DNA from: Impatiens glandulifera
Taxonomy: Eukaryota; Streptophyta; Magnoliopsida; Ericales; Balsaminaceae
Length of the DNA: 64,000 bases
NCBI RefSeq assembly: GCF_907164915.1
Contig: NC_061868.1
Span: forward strand, 48,297,689 to 48,361,688
Direction: 5' to 3'
Shown: positions 10,990-23,373 of the stretch, one piece after another
Numbering within the stretch: the first letter of the stretch is position 1
Layout: the number at the start of each line of letters is the position of its first letter
The notes under the pieces: model-generated
What the model was told of the DNA's origin: nothing
The model's input: the letters and a program-made list of their open reading frames with translations, nothing else
The model's database searches: none
Program-made: the position numbers and the translations under genes

Positions 10990-12030
10990 ATAAGAGGGCC
11001 AGAATTTCCATATATACCATCATGACACTATTCATTCCAACACATATAATTCATTCAAAATTTATATTCAATTATACCACTGTGACACTATCACACTATT
11101 TCTTCAAACACATATAATTTATTATCAAGTTTTAAAAATAGTGAAGGGTTTATTAATACATTTCACATATATTATCGTCACACTATACCCTCAAACACAT
11201 ATAATTCATTCAAATTTGCACCCATATACAGGGTCGGCCCTGGGATAAGCTCGGCAAGCCCTCAGACTAGGACAACTCACTCCCCAGGGCAGCTCATTTA
11301 TTTTGATTGTTGAAGATAAGAATTAGAGTTTTAAATTGGTTATGGGTTCAAACCTCACCAAAAACTATTTTTTTATCAAAATTTTAAACTAGACTTAGTG
11401 CAACAAAAAGTATCGACATTTTTTTTTCTAATGGGGTTAGGGCAGCCCAAATCTCGGGGCCGGCCCTGCCCATATATATACTAAAATCATATTATTCCTC
11501 AAACATTAATTCACTAAAATTTACATTTGCAAAGATTCCAAATTTAATCTCAAGTATGAAAAGTGATAATTTTAACCATTAGACTATTTGTGATTATTAA
11601 GTTTTATCTATATGTATATATATTTTATAAACTAATAAAATATTAAAATTTTATATTTTTATAAAATCCGTACATATAATTCACTCAAATTTGTAACATC
11701 ATTTCTAATTTATATTTTTATAATTTCTTAAATAATACTCTCAAATTTGCACATAGTACTCTAAATATACCACCATCACACTATCACCTCAAACACATAT
11801 AATTCATTATACACATATACAACTATCACAATTTCGCTTCAAATATGTCCTTATAAATACCACCATCACATTATCCTTCAAATACACATTATCCCTCAAA
11901 TACATATAATTATTCAAATTTGCATTCACATGTACCATCATCATACTACCTCTCAAACACATCTAATTTATTCAAATTTTGTACTCACATATACCACAAT
12001 CATATTATCCCTCAAAAATATATAGGTCTT
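10990..12030. repeat. Degenerate tandem satellite
   Basis: A unit of about 60-90 bases recurs: ATACCACCATCACACTAT, then CCTCAAACACATATAATTCA, then TTCAAATTTGCA. Recognisable copies lie near 11015, 11075, 11166, 11475, 11768, 11856, 11930 and 11985. Copies differ in length and sequence, so the array is old. A hAT MITE interrupts it at 11229-11468. Confidence 0.65.
11229..11468. mobile_element. hAT-superfamily MITE with perfect 8-bp TSD
   Basis: The 240-bp element starts CAGGGTCGGCCCTGGG and ends with the inverted counterpart (reverse complement CAGGGCCGGCCCCGAG, 13 of 16 matching). It is flanked by CCCATATA at 11221-11228 and again at 11469-11476. An 8-bp duplication with CAGGG termini is diagnostic of hAT elements. 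It has no transposase. Confidence 0.88.
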
Positions 12031-12629
12031 GTTTGGATTTTTTTTTTTTTAAAAAAACTTAGAGGGAGAAAAAAATAATGATTGGTGATGATTTTGAGAA
12101 ATTAATGATTATTTTTGGTAAAATGATTAAAGGGTATTGATATATATAAATAAAATAATAAATAATAATTTAAAATAAAAGGTATTTTAGTGTTTTGGTT
12201 AATGAATGAATGATGTGATTGTTAAAAAATAATTGATTAGAAAATTAATTTTAGTTCGGTTTTTTAAAAACCCAAAGAGAATTATGCCATAATTCACTCA
12301 AATTTACATCTAAAAAGATTTAAACTCTAATCTCAAATGTGGAAAGTGGTCACTTTAATTATTATTAGACTACATATGATTATTGAGTTTTATTTATAAT
12401 GTTGTGTATTCATATATATTTTATAACCTGGTAAAATATTAAAATTAATATTTTTAAATCAAATTCACAAATAATATTTCGCACTATATTAATATGTTAA
12501 AATTATTTTCCAATAAAAAATATATTATTTACCTATTTCGTGTTAAATCCACATTTTGTTTATCCAACTCATTTTTTTTTTCACATAATAAGCTATGCGC
12601 TATGGTGTGAGGACCCGATTACACATCTT

Positions 12630-12918
12630 ATTTAAAAAATAATTAAAATTTAAACAAAGCTAGATCTAAGTTGTAATAATGTTACTCACATGACTTGCTT
12701 GCCTTTTGTTAGCACTTCAAATAAATAAATAAATAATGGTATAAAATCTAATGTTTAAGAATCAAATAATAATATTGTAATTTGCAATAAGGTGTCAGCA
12801 CCAAGTTCTTCCTAGCCCGTTGGCCAAATGCCCCCACGTGTCCATGTCCATTCAGCTTCACACATTTGTAAGCCCTATAGCCCTTTCCTCATAAATGGTG
12901 CTACATCCATATAACATC

Positions 12919-12925
<7 letters not shown>
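12630..12925. repeat. Segmental duplication, copy 2, right half
   Basis: Matches 6060-6330: AATAATTAAAAT, then CTTGCTTGCCTTTTG, then AAATCTAATGTTTAAGAATC, then TTCCTAGCCC and CACGTGTCCAT. Together with 10651-10832 it makes a second copy of the 5783-6330 segment, split by the satellite region. Confidence 0.65.

Positions 12926-12967
<42 letters not shown>
12924..12967. repeat. (TA)n microsatellite
   Basis: An uninterrupted TA run of about 22 units, directly visible. Confidence 0.95.
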
Positions 12968-12970
<3 letters not shown>

Positions 12971-15300
12971 ATCAAATTATTAGTTTGGAATAAAAAAAAT
13001 ACCCAGCTATATATATAACTCATCGCCTCAATTGTAAATTTTTTTATTTTTTTATTTTTTTATTTTGGTGTGGTTAAGTTTAAACCACTCTTATAATTTC
13101 ATTAAAAATGCATATTTTCATAAAGTTAAAATATTTTGTATCCAATTTTTGTAAGACTATAAACAAATATAACCCAATTTAGGACATTGTTTAATATAGG
13201 GTTATTGGAATTCTGTGAATTATTATAATAATAATGTTTGGCATAAAGTTTTGTAATTTTTTTTTTATAAAAGTATTTTTAAAATAATAATATAAAAATG
13301 AATTTAATATATATATATTATATTTTAATTAATTAATTTAGTGATGTGATTAATAAGAAATTATTGAAATAATATTTGATTATGATAAAATTATTTAAAA
13401 ATACTTAGATACAAATAAATATTTACTATCAAATTAAAAATGGATGGTTAAATAGGGAGAATGTTTCATGTTGATAAATTGTTTTACTTTTTATATTTAT
13501 TTTAGAAAACTAACATCAGTTTCTTAGTTATTATGATTAATTTTAATTTAAAATATATTTAATAAGAATCAAATTTCAGAATTAAGATCTCCTAAACAAA
13601 ACTTTTATTAAATTATTTTAACTTGTACTAAATTTGATTACTTTTTTACTTTAATTTTTGCATTTATCATAGACTAATAAATGAAATCTTTTTGAATCCA
13701 AACAGAGATGTGTGTGAGAGCATATTTTATTAGGTTTTGGAATATGAAATGATAACTTGAGAATGTGGAACACGTCATTAAGGGGAAAAAAAGTCGATTA
13801 AGAGATTAGTTTTAAGAAAGGAATCATACTTTATTTGTTTGTCTAATTAATAATACAGTTCACGAGATTGTTTGTCTGTTTGTCTCTCTGACATTGCTAA
13901 TACCATTAACTATTTTTCTTTACTTATAAATTAATTCTTTAATCTTCCATTAAACCGACATGTTGCAATTACCACCACTATTTATTTATAAATAATTCTC
14001 CATAACAGCATTATTGTACATTGGCATTTGCGATTTTTTTAATCCTTACCGGCTGCTGTATTTCCAGGTGGTAGCTTAGACGTGTACTCCCTTTCCAGAG
14101 ACCTTGGTGCAAAACTATTATAGTCTTTTGAGTTGTATAATTTAAATACATCATTTTACTTTTTTTATATTTATCACATTATATAAATCATATAATTTAT
14201 TAATTAAAATATTAAATATTTTTAAATTAAATTAAAATAAAATAAAATTTATTTTATCATTATATATTAATATCCTTTATTTTTTTTATAAAAAAATTAC
14301 ACATCCTCAAAATCACTATCAGTTATTAACTTTTAAATAACTCAAGTTATTAAAATAACCATATTAACTCGCCATAATTTAAATTAACATTAATCTTATA
14401 CATAAATAACCAAATAAATCTTATACACGGCAAGTCTCAAATTACCCTTTTTGTAAGTGAATTTTAAGTCTCAAATATTCTTCCCTTTAATTTGAGAATT
14501 TTGGATCAATTAAATTGATCTATCATTTCAAACTTTATAAAAACAAATCTTCAAAAATATTAATATTAAATGGCTAGTTTCACCAAATTAATTTTAAGTA
14601 TAAATTGTTTTAAAATTTGATAATAAAGAAGAGGGTTTGAAACTTATAATGCTGAAAGTGTTGACATAATATATAATAAACACATAAGAAAATGATAATT
14701 TTTAGAGAAGAGAAAGTTGACTTATTGGAGGTGTATTTGTTTATGACCTTAATACAATGACATATTTAACATTTATTAAATATCGTCATTAAATTTACAA
14801 TAATTGATACTATACAGAGCTAAAAAAAAGTCCTTATTTTTTAGTCAAGAAAAACTTATAAAATATTTAGACATTCAGAATGAAAAAAAAATTAACAAGA
14901 TAATTATTGTACTTAAATACTATTCGACTCAATAGGTAAGAATAAAAGAGTTGAGGGGTTTATTTAATATTCGTTCTTTCATTAAAGAAGTGAAAAGAAA
15001 AAAAGGAAAATAACAATAATGCCATCCAAGGGTGGTGGAAAGGAAGAAACAAAATTAGTGGGGTTAAAAGTAACCAATACGTCATCTTTCTCTCTCCTGA
15101 TTTTCCGGTATAGACCGAGAAGGAATCATGATAATATAGGCCCATATTAAAGAAAAAAAAGATTGTCCAATCGCATTATATGGCGCGTGAATGTACGACA
15201 GAGCCTTGTTTGAAAGTCAATCCCAATATCATAAGCAGTTCCGTTCCAAACACGTTCTAATAGCGTTGGAGAGTAACAAAGAGTGTTTTAAAAAGTGAGC
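12968..15300. other. AT-rich intergenic DNA, no gene seen
   Basis: Mostly A/T-rich with many stops. A patch at 14045-14115 is less AT-rich but shows no reading frame that I recognise. Confidence 0.5.
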
Positions 15301-15600
15301 ATCCTTTTAGGGTTATTTTGATTCAAGCAGTTTATATTTCTTTATGCTTATTCAATAATTACTTAAATATTCAATAACATTATTTTTATTATTCATAAAA
15401 AAATATACAAGTTCCTGTTGATTTAAATTTGTTTATAATAATTTTTTATTTGTTCAAATTATTATAATAATTATTTCACATTAACTTATGAAATCAAACA
15501 AACCATCTGAGTGACGTTGGGTCGCGAGTAGCGTGGTCCCGACTCCTAGGACACCCTCCACCAATAGAAGCTGCGCATATTCCTTCTCAATTAGTACTCC
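15301..15600. other. AT-rich insert between two GC-richer patches
   Basis: GC-richer patches at 15180-15290 and 15510-15590 flank an AT-rich segment at 15310-15505. That segment has weak inverted ends (GGTTATTTTGATT at left, AATCAAACAAACC at right). It may be a Tourist-like MITE, but there is no clear TSD. No gene is recognised in the flanks. Confidence 0.3.
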
Positions 15601-15906
15601 TTTTTCAACTTAATCACGAAAACGCCACTCTAGTAAAAGCTTTTTCAACATTCAATTATGAAATCAAACTATTTTTTTTCAACTTATTAACATATGATAT
15701 TCATAACCTCACCTTCAATAAATTAATTAAAATAATAAAATTTTATTTATTAAAAAAATTTATTTTATCAATATATATTAATATTTTTTTTAAATTTATT
15801 TGTCAAAAAAAAATTTCAACCTCTTACTAATCATTACTTATTAAAAAAAAATAATTCTAATTGAAATTGTATGTGTTATTTTGAGGATTCTATATATATA
15901 TATATA

Positions 15907-16105
15907 AGGAGTGATAGAGCGAGGGAATTTAGTGAGGGAATAACGTGGCATCACCTTTCATTTGTTGGAAAATGTAAAAGTGGGAAGAAAGAGAAAAAAG
16001 AGAAATTATTTGATTTTTTTAGTTTTTTCAACGAATAAAATTATGTCAAGTGATTCTCTTACCAAATTCCTTCATCAAATTCCATCACCTAATCCTTTCT
16101 CATAT
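15907..16105. mobile_element. MITE inserted in a TA microsatellite
   Basis: Inverted ends: left contains GGGAATTTAGTGAGGGAAT, and the reverse complement of the right contains GGAATTTGATGAAGGAAT. Both sides are TATATATA, so the TSD length (TA, or a longer AT-rich site) cannot be resolved. The interior is non-coding. Confidence 0.55.
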
Positions 16106-16392
16106 ATATATATATATATATTATAAAAATAAGTTATTTAAGTTTTTAATTTGTTAAATATTATAATATATTTTTTAATTTTATTATTAATTAAAAAAAA
16201 TATCCATATATATTAAAAATAATAAAATTCTACAAAATTTATTGACTTTCCAGAATTAACCTCAAAATAACGTTGTATTATCCTTGAATGTTTTTCTCAA
16301 ATTAGATAGTGCATAAAATTAATTTAGATGTTAATCCAAATTGATAGATATGTAATATTTTTATAAATATTTAAATGAATAAATTTAAATGT

Positions 16393-16423
<31 letters not shown>

Positions 16424-16504
16424 TATAAAAAATGACATCATAAGTTGGCCCCGCTCTCCACCTTTCTCCTTTTTTCCCCAGCTGAGGGGCTTAATAATAA
16501 TGCC

Positions 16505-16511
16505 TTTATAA
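16505..16511 (+). promoter_or_regulatory. TATA box of the FLZ gene
   Basis: TTTATAA lies 84 bases upstream of the ATG, in a locally GC-richer promoter (16444-16560). This implies a leader of roughly 50-60 nt. Confidence 0.5.
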
Positions 16512-16594
16512 TCCAGGCTTTGTCCTCCCATATTTTCTGTCCAACAAAGCCCTTCTTTCTCGTTCAGATTTGGAAGTGCTTGTGTTAATAATAA

Positions 16595-17176
16595 ATGGAT
16601 TCTAGCCGGCGGCGGTCATGCTTCAACGAGGAAGACGACGATGGACTCGCTTTTATTGCAGGTATGGAGCTGCAGGCCGGTGGAAAAGCTCACTATGGCT
16701 TACAGAGGAGAGGTAGCTTCAGAAACCTCTCTATATCACCATCATCATACTCTTCTTCTTCGATGAGATTTGGTAGATTCCAAGAGGAGGAGCAAAACCA
16801 TCCTCATTTCTTAGAAGCTTGTTTCCTTTGCGAAAAGTCACTCGGGGGCAACAAGGACATTTTCATGTACAGGTTTGTTTTGTTCCAAATCAATCAAATC
16901 AATTCGAAATAGAAGGAAGTATGTATGAATTGAATGACTAATGATTTGTTTAATAATTATATGATCAGGGGAGACATCCCATTTTGCAGCGATGATTGCA
17001 GGCAAGAACAAATGGAGATAGAGGAATTGAAAGAGAAGAAGAGTTGGAATAATAATAATGGATCTTTGAGGATGATCAGAAAAGGAAACACAACAAATTC
17101 AACATCTCCAAACAAATCTAGGCCAGGATCAGGAGGAGAATACCCTTTCCACCATAAAGGGGCTGTAGCAGCATAA
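16595..17176 (+). CDS. FLZ: FCS-like zinc finger (FLZ, DUF581) protein
   Basis: Two exons, 16595-16872 and 16969-17176, encode 161 residues; the donor is CAG/GTTTGT and the acceptor ATCAG/GGG. The FLZ domain spans about residues 70-115. It has zinc ligands C76 and C79 (FLEACFLC), the family block NKDIFMYRGDIPFCS, and C99 and C103. An acidic helix (EQMEIEELKEKK) follows. The intron splits the Arg of FMYRGD. The N terminus is Ser/Arg-rich with an acidic run, and the C terminus is low complexity. Plant-specific FLZ proteins bind the SnRK1 kinase subunits and act as adaptors in energy and sugar signalling. Which FLZ subgroup this is cannot be told. The nearest gene on either side is several kb away. 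Confidence 0.95.
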
Positions 17177-17428
17177 TTAATATATCTATTTTCTACTTAG
17201 ATATATATATATATTGGTTAAATGGCTATGTAATTTTGGGTTAATATATATATAGTAGTGTATATATGCTGTTGCTGCTGCTGCTTAATATATAGTCTTC
17301 TCCGAAGATCTTAAGATTTTGTATTTTCATCTTCTTCTTTTTTTTAACCAACAAACCAACGCTCTCTCTTTGGGTGCAGATTGAGTAGTACATGTATAAT
17401 CTTCATAGAAGAAGAACTGCTTTGATTC

Positions 17429-17432
<4 letters not shown>

Positions 17433-17463
<31 letters not shown>
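17433..17463. repeat. Poly-T tract (31 T)
   Basis: A pure T run about 260 bases after the FLZ stop. It could be a simple homopolymer or the tail of a minus-strand retroposed copy; no flanking duplication was found. Confidence 0.85.
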
Positions 17464-17466
<3 letters not shown>

Positions 17467-17559
17467 GTTTAAATGCAATTTTATCTTTACAATCTCTTTT
17501 CCTAACTTACCTGAATCAAACTAATTTGTTGACTTCTCTCTCTACCATGCCTAAGCAAG

Positions 17560-17731
17560 GGTTAGTTCGATGCTACCTATACAGGTAGTGCCTGTATCAA
17601 TTAAGGCACTGCCATTTGTACAAAGAGAAAATAATCAACAAATAAGGAAGGTAATGCTTCACTTTTATGTATAAGTGTCATTTTATGAGTGGAATACAGG
17701 TACTGCCTGTATGGGTAGCATCGAAATAACC
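17560..17731. mobile_element. Mutator-like MITE with 9-bp TSD
   Basis: The 172-bp element has about 39-bp terminal inverted repeats. The left starts GGTTAGTTCGATGCTACC and the reverse complement of the right starts GGTTATTTCGATGCTACC. The flanks are the perfect 9-bp duplication CTAAGCAAG at 17551-17559 and 17732-17740. A 9-bp TSD with long inverted ends is typical of MULE-derived MITEs. The ORF inside is fortuitous. Confidence 0.88.
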
Positions 17732-17740
17732 CTAAGCAAG

Positions 17741-19075
17741 ATGACCACATATTCCAACAACCATACATTTTTCTATTACTAATTATCACACTTCACTCTC
17801 TTACCAAAAAAAAAAAATTTAATTAATATTTTTTATTTTTTTTACCGAATTTTTATTATATTTAGTTAATGGTATATAAAATGTATTTATTTTAATTAAA
17901 ATATAAGAATAATATATTTTTTCTTCTTAGAGGCTTAGAGCTCCCAAATCATTAAGATCCCTACTATTTGGGACTCTTTAATGTTAAGGAGCCACAAATT
18001 CAATTATTTTCTTTTTAATATCTCAATCTAGTGATTCTTAACTAAGAAAATGACCAACATAAAAATATAAATATAGATATTTAAATCTCTCTCTCCCTCT
18101 TTTGTTTGATTTTAAAAAAATATATTTATTTGATAAAAAGATATAAGGTATTTGATCATTTTTAAAGATAAATTATTAAAATATTTTTTTATATAAAATA
18201 TAAATTAAATAAAAGTAAAATAAAGGTATTTTGATATTTTAATTGATAAATTAAATAATTAAATAATTATAATGATAATGATATAATATATTTTTTTTAA
18301 AACCTAAACTTTTTTATTTAGATTTAAGTATACAATGCAAGTAAAAGGTAAAAGTAAAGCAAGTTCTTTAGTAAGTTCCTATGATTTATCTTTTAGAGCA
18401 CGGTCCTTCACTCCGGTCATTTACTTTATTGATGAAGATTTTTATTTTTTTAATGTTTAATTAGGAATAATTCTGTTTTTCTTATAAATAATAATAATAA
18501 TAATAATATGGTAGATTTATAAATAATCCAACGTTTACTTATTTAGCTTACTCGAATATATTAAGTTTGAATAAGATTAATTTTATTTTGATAGCTGTTA
18601 CATAATCTATATAAAAAAAAAAAACTGTATAGTGCTAAATAATTTATAGTCACAATTTCAATTCTTAAAAACTACATGGATTGTTTCAAAGAAGAAAATG
18701 GTTTTTATTTTGGATTTTTATTTTATAGAATGGTATCACTTCAAGTCTTATGTAATCAATTAATGCAATTATTTTATTAGTAATTTTTTTTGTCATTGAA
18801 TTGTTCAAGATGTGGTGAAGTATACACTTGTTATTTTATACTTGAAGTTTAATAATATTTTATTGCGAAATGATTTGGTGAGTATAATTTATTCTAAGCA
18901 TTATGTTTTATAATAATTTAAATACAATAATAAAATAATATATTTATCTTTAAAATTGTAACATAAATTGACCTGCATATTATAAAATTTGAAATGGATC
19001 TTAGTCTGAAGGAAACGGTCACAGGCCTTTACCCTAATGTCATGACAAATAAGTCTCCGGTCGTTGTAAAACTTA
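17741..19075. other. AT-rich intergenic DNA, nothing recognised
   Basis: No exon-like sequence, RNA gene or bounded element seen. Confidence 0.5.
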
Positions 19076-19286
19076 GACCCTATTTGTTTATTTGACTTCA
19101 GTTTTAAAATTTTAATTGAAACGCATTAAATTATTAAATGGCAACTTAAAACAAATCATACAAGTTTTTACGTTAATTTAATGAAAATTAATCTAAATAA
19201 TATTGTTTGTCTTGAGTTTTGACTAATTAAAATATAAAGAACTCGAACATTATAACTTATAAGAAATCTAAACAAATAAACCCAAA
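19076..19286. mobile_element. Probable Tourist-like MITE
   Basis: The left end GACCCTATTTGTTTATTTGA is matched by the inverted right end (reverse complement GGGTTTATTTGTTTAGA). TTA flanks it at 19073-19075 and 19287-19289, as expected for PIF/Harbinger elements. The inverted repeat is imperfect. Confidence 0.4.
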
Positions 19287-20439
19287 TTATTATTATTTAT
19301 TTTCCTCGCAAGTTGGAGGCCAAGTGGGCCAATATAAATTGAGACCCTCTTGATTGCAATTGCATCTAGTTTTGGCAGCAAAATTTCCACATTTCAAGAA
19401 TTTTATTGACTTCAATGATTAAAAAGTTTTAAAATGGGCACCATGAAAGGTTATGAATAATGTATCTAACCCTTATATTTTAAATTACTTGTAAAGTTTT
19501 AATATACATTAAATCGACAAGGAAATTGAGGTGACTATAAGTGGATACACAATAACACAGTAGTGATAGGAAATATATATTTAATTCAATTTATTCTTTA
19601 TTATAATACGACCATTTATTTCAACTTAAAACTTCAATTCAACTTATAGTATATTTTTTAGTGAGGATAAAACTGAAACACAGTCTCCTCGAGGTATTGG
19701 GTCCGAGCTTGTTAGGCGGCATGTTTAACCTGTCTCGTTAATTTGTTAATGAGCAGGAATTAGTCGCACTACGAAAAACGGAAATCCACATTTATCTAAA
19801 AAAATAAAAATGAAACATCGGTTTAATAATCAAATTTGATTTGTCTATTTTATTATTCATTTATTTTTTTCTATAAGATATTTCCTATAGATTATGATTA
19901 AATAAAAGAAGATGGTGTATCTTTCAACTCCAGGTCAGTCCACTGAGGTCTCTAGCCATTGGACAATATTGGTTAATGAGCTGTTTGATAGGGGCATCTA
20001 ATTGATTCCAAATATAATGAAGGAACCGCAGGCCACCAAAGTTTTGATGGTGATTTTTACAAATTGATGTAACTTATTACCAATTTTTTATTATTTAACA
20101 TTTTTTTATCATCTTATTTAAATTATTTATTTTTTACAAGCTTATCATTGATGGATCCTTTTAGCTTATGAGTTACGGCCTATGTGCCATTTGGGCCACA
20201 CTCATGAAATCTCCTAGTGCTTCATATTACAATCTAGAGAGAAAATCAATACAAACTCAATTAATATTAGGTTTAAGTCATTTATTTTAATTAAGAATCT
20301 ACAAGCCCTACACTAAAAAAAAAAGGAATAAAAAGTCATCCTACCAAAGTTTGAACTAACTAAATTATATTATTTTGGTTGAATTTAACACAAAATTATT
20401 AATTTTTCATATAACAAGTTAAATAAAATATAAGAACAA
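19287..20439. other. AT-rich intergenic DNA, nothing recognised
   Basis: No coding exon or structured element could be supported. Confidence 0.45.
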
Positions 20440-20572
20440 TTTTTTTTTTTGTATAGGATCGACCATGCCCAACCGTCACGATTTTCACTTAAACTTCAAA
20501 CGTTTTAAGTGAGAATCGAACTCGTAATTTTTTGTCTCTTAGACATTGATTCTTGCTACTTTCATACCTTAA
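20440..20572 (-). mobile_element. tRNA-derived SINE-like sequence
   Basis: Read on the minus strand it has a block AGTAGCAAGAATCAATGTCTAAGAG in the A-box region, then a B-box-like GAGTTCGATTCTC (near 20511-20523). It ends in an A run, seen as the T run at 20440-20450. The order matches the SINEs found later in the VPS13 introns. No TSD is clear. Confidence 0.5.
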
Positions 20573-21039
20573 AATGTTAGTGTTTGATATATGGTTAATT
20601 TGAAATATTTTTTTTGAAATTATTTATATAGTTAATAAAATGTAATGATGCAAGGGTAATATTGGTAACTTATAGGACCTCCTCAAATTTTAGGTTTATT
20701 GGTCGGTAAAAATGATAGGGTAAATACCTATTGATGAAGAAGTGGGACAATTGAGAGTCTTATTCAAGCCTTGTGTTTTTGTTTGTTAGCTAAGAATGTA
20801 TCATAATTTATTAAAGTGACACTTTATCAAAATGAATGTGAGTTATTTTTTGATTTTTATGTTTAAAGGGAAACCTTAATTTGGGGTAGTGATGATGATT
20901 TCTAACTTTTTTTTTTTCTTAATTTATTTTTAGTTTTTTTATTTATTTGTCTTTGGGTTAAATTTCTTTAATCTTTATTGTTATATCATTTCACCAATAA
21001 ATAAAGTACTGAGATTTTGTGTTTGATCATGTAGTTTTA

Positions 21040-21294
21040 GAGCTTGTTTGATCATTGTATTTTTTATTATATATTTTTGAAAACTCTCTCTCTCTGACAT
21101 TAATATTATTCTAATAATTAATTATTTAATTCATTAATTGTAATTTTAAATATTTCATTTTTATTAAATTTAAATACAAATAAATATTTTAATAATTTAT
21201 CTTAATCCATTATCAATAACCAACTTTTTATTAAACATTTTTTTTTAGACAAAACCCATAAATTTTTTAAAAAATACCAAGATCAAACAAGCAC
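21040..21294. mobile_element. Tourist-like MITE with TTA TSD
   Basis: The left end is GAGCTTGTTTGATC, and the reverse complement of the right end is GTGCTTGTTTGATC. TTA lies immediately outside both ends (21037-21039 and 21295-21297). These are the hallmarks of PIF/Harbinger-derived MITEs. The 255-bp interior is non-coding and AT-rich. Confidence 0.7.
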
Positions 21295-21476
21295 TTAATA
21301 CTTTTTTAATTTTAGGTTATTTATATCAAATAATTAAAATTTCTTTATATATTTTAAAATTATTTAATATTTTTACTGATAATTAAATAAAATAAATCAT
21401 TGATTGCATTATATTGATTCCCCTCAAACAAGCCTAATTCATTATCGTAGTCTCTCACCAAATAAAATGAATTTAT

Positions 21477-21725
21477 CATAGTAATAATGTGAACAAGGTT
21501 TTAATTTGAAAATGAATGAAATAATATATAAAACTTTGTAAAATTATATATATAATAATACCTACTACTATTAAAGAGTCGTGTTCGTGGAGTAATCTAC
21601 TTATATTGGGAAGAACGATATGCCTATTTTTATTTTGGAATCTAAGACTTTCATTCAATCATGAAAGTGACCATTGAATAATAATAAAAAAAAAAATATA
21701 TAACCAAACAACTTTTGTCTTTCAT
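21477..21725. repeat. Dispersed repeat, copy 2 (pairs with 9896-10100)
   Basis: It contains AGTAATAATGTGAACA, GAATGAAATAATATA, TTGGGAAGAACGATAT and GAAAGTGACCATT in the same order as the copy at 9896. An extra segment near 21550-21600 is absent from that copy. It has no ORF of substance. Confidence 0.6.
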
Positions 21726-22770
21726 CTATTTATTTATTTTTTAATTAAAATTTATTTCATGACAAAAGTATGGGCTTGTTCAGATTTCATGTTATAAAAA
21801 TGACCTGAATTATTTGAAAAGAATGATTCACGATGATTTTGATGAGATATAAAATATTTTGGTAAAAAAAAAGTAAAATGTATTACTATATATTGATAAA
21901 AATAAAAAAATAATTTAAAATATATAGTATTTTAATATTTTGATTAATAAATTAAATGATATAATATAAGAGATGAAATGAAAATATATTTTCTAGATTT
22001 GAGGAACAAGATAAAACACTATATTTCAAGAATGAACCTCACTTTAAGTTAAAACTTAAAACTATTATCAATAAAATTGAAAAGAAAATTTTAAACTCTT
22101 AAAAAATACTTTTTTACTTTAAACTATTTTAGGGAATGATCATATAAATTGTCATATATTAACTAAACAAAAAAAAATGTATTAGATATGTTAGGTGTTA
22201 AGAGTCTTAAATAAGAATAAATATATGGACTTTGATTATTGCTGAAAAATTTACAATTGAAGTGAAAGTCATGAGAGGATGGTATAAGTGATGGTCAAAT
22301 TCATCATATGTGTTGGCGTCGTTTTTTTAAATGTTAATCCATCGTTTGTCAATTATATAAAATCAGATCGGTCAATTTATGAATTTATATTTTGAAAAAT
22401 AAAAAAATAAAGTAAAAATGAAAAACTAATACTTAAACCTAAATTATAATAATCAATTTAATTCAAATTTTCTTTTGAAAAAACAAATTAATTTAGTCAA
22501 ATCAAAATAAGTTAAATTCAAATTTAAAGTAATAACTACAAACTAGTTTAAAAATAAAAATTATAAGTTCAATTATAACTTAAAACGTTTTAAATTTAAA
22601 TTAATTTTAAATTATAGTTTAAATTAAGATTGAGAAGTTTACTAGTAAATTATAAGAATAATTTATAAAATATCATTCTATCAAAATAAGTATTTTAATC
22701 TGTTAAATTTTTTTTATTACTGATTTATGATGGTGGATTGTGGTGCTATATATATATTTTCATGTAAAAT
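21726..22770. other. AT-rich intergenic DNA, nothing recognised
   Basis: No exon, RNA gene or bounded repeat seen. Confidence 0.45.
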
Positions 22771-22773
22771 TTA

Positions 22774-23008
22774 AGGCTTTATTTGATATTTAGTTATTTT
22801 AATAAAATTCAGTTTTTATTTCAAAACTTAATTATCATATCACTATTTAATTAATCATTTTAATAATGAAAATATTAAAATATTAAAATTGTTCTTTAAT
22901 TTTTTTAGTATAAATTAATTATGAAATAAGAACTCAGAGATAAAAGATAATTTGATAAAAAAAATAAAAACTAAGTTTTTTTTTGTATACTTTTAATCAA
23001 ATAAGCTT
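22774..23008. mobile_element. Possible Tourist-like MITE remnant
   Basis: The left end AGGCTTTATTTGAT is mirrored by the reverse complement of the right end (AAGCTTATTTGATT). The left end follows TTA. The right boundary is blurred by a T run, so this is tentative. Confidence 0.3.
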
Positions 23009-23373
23009 TTTTTAAAAACTCAAAATACCATTTCTCAACCAAGGTATATCTCTTCACAATCATTCTTGTCATGACACATCTAGAATGCTCTAAATTATGG
23101 AGAATAAATTCGTGATATTTTATAATAATGTTAATTTTATATATATTCAATCCAACCTGATATTAGTATCATCTTACAAGTAATTTTTAGAGTTCCGGAA
23201 AAATATAACAAAAAAGCAAAAATAATAAAAACATTAAATTATTATATTCGAGACATCTTTTTGATAATTAATAAAGTTATTGTTCGTTGCAATAAAAAAA
23301 AAATTAGCGTAAAGAAAACGGACAATAATGTAAATGCGGTTGAATTTCCGTTTTCCCCTTTGTTCGTATATCT

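Noticed and set aside
12040..12280. Tourist-like MITE beginning GGTCTTGTTTGG
   Set aside because: The left edge looks right, but I found no matching inverted right end or TSD.
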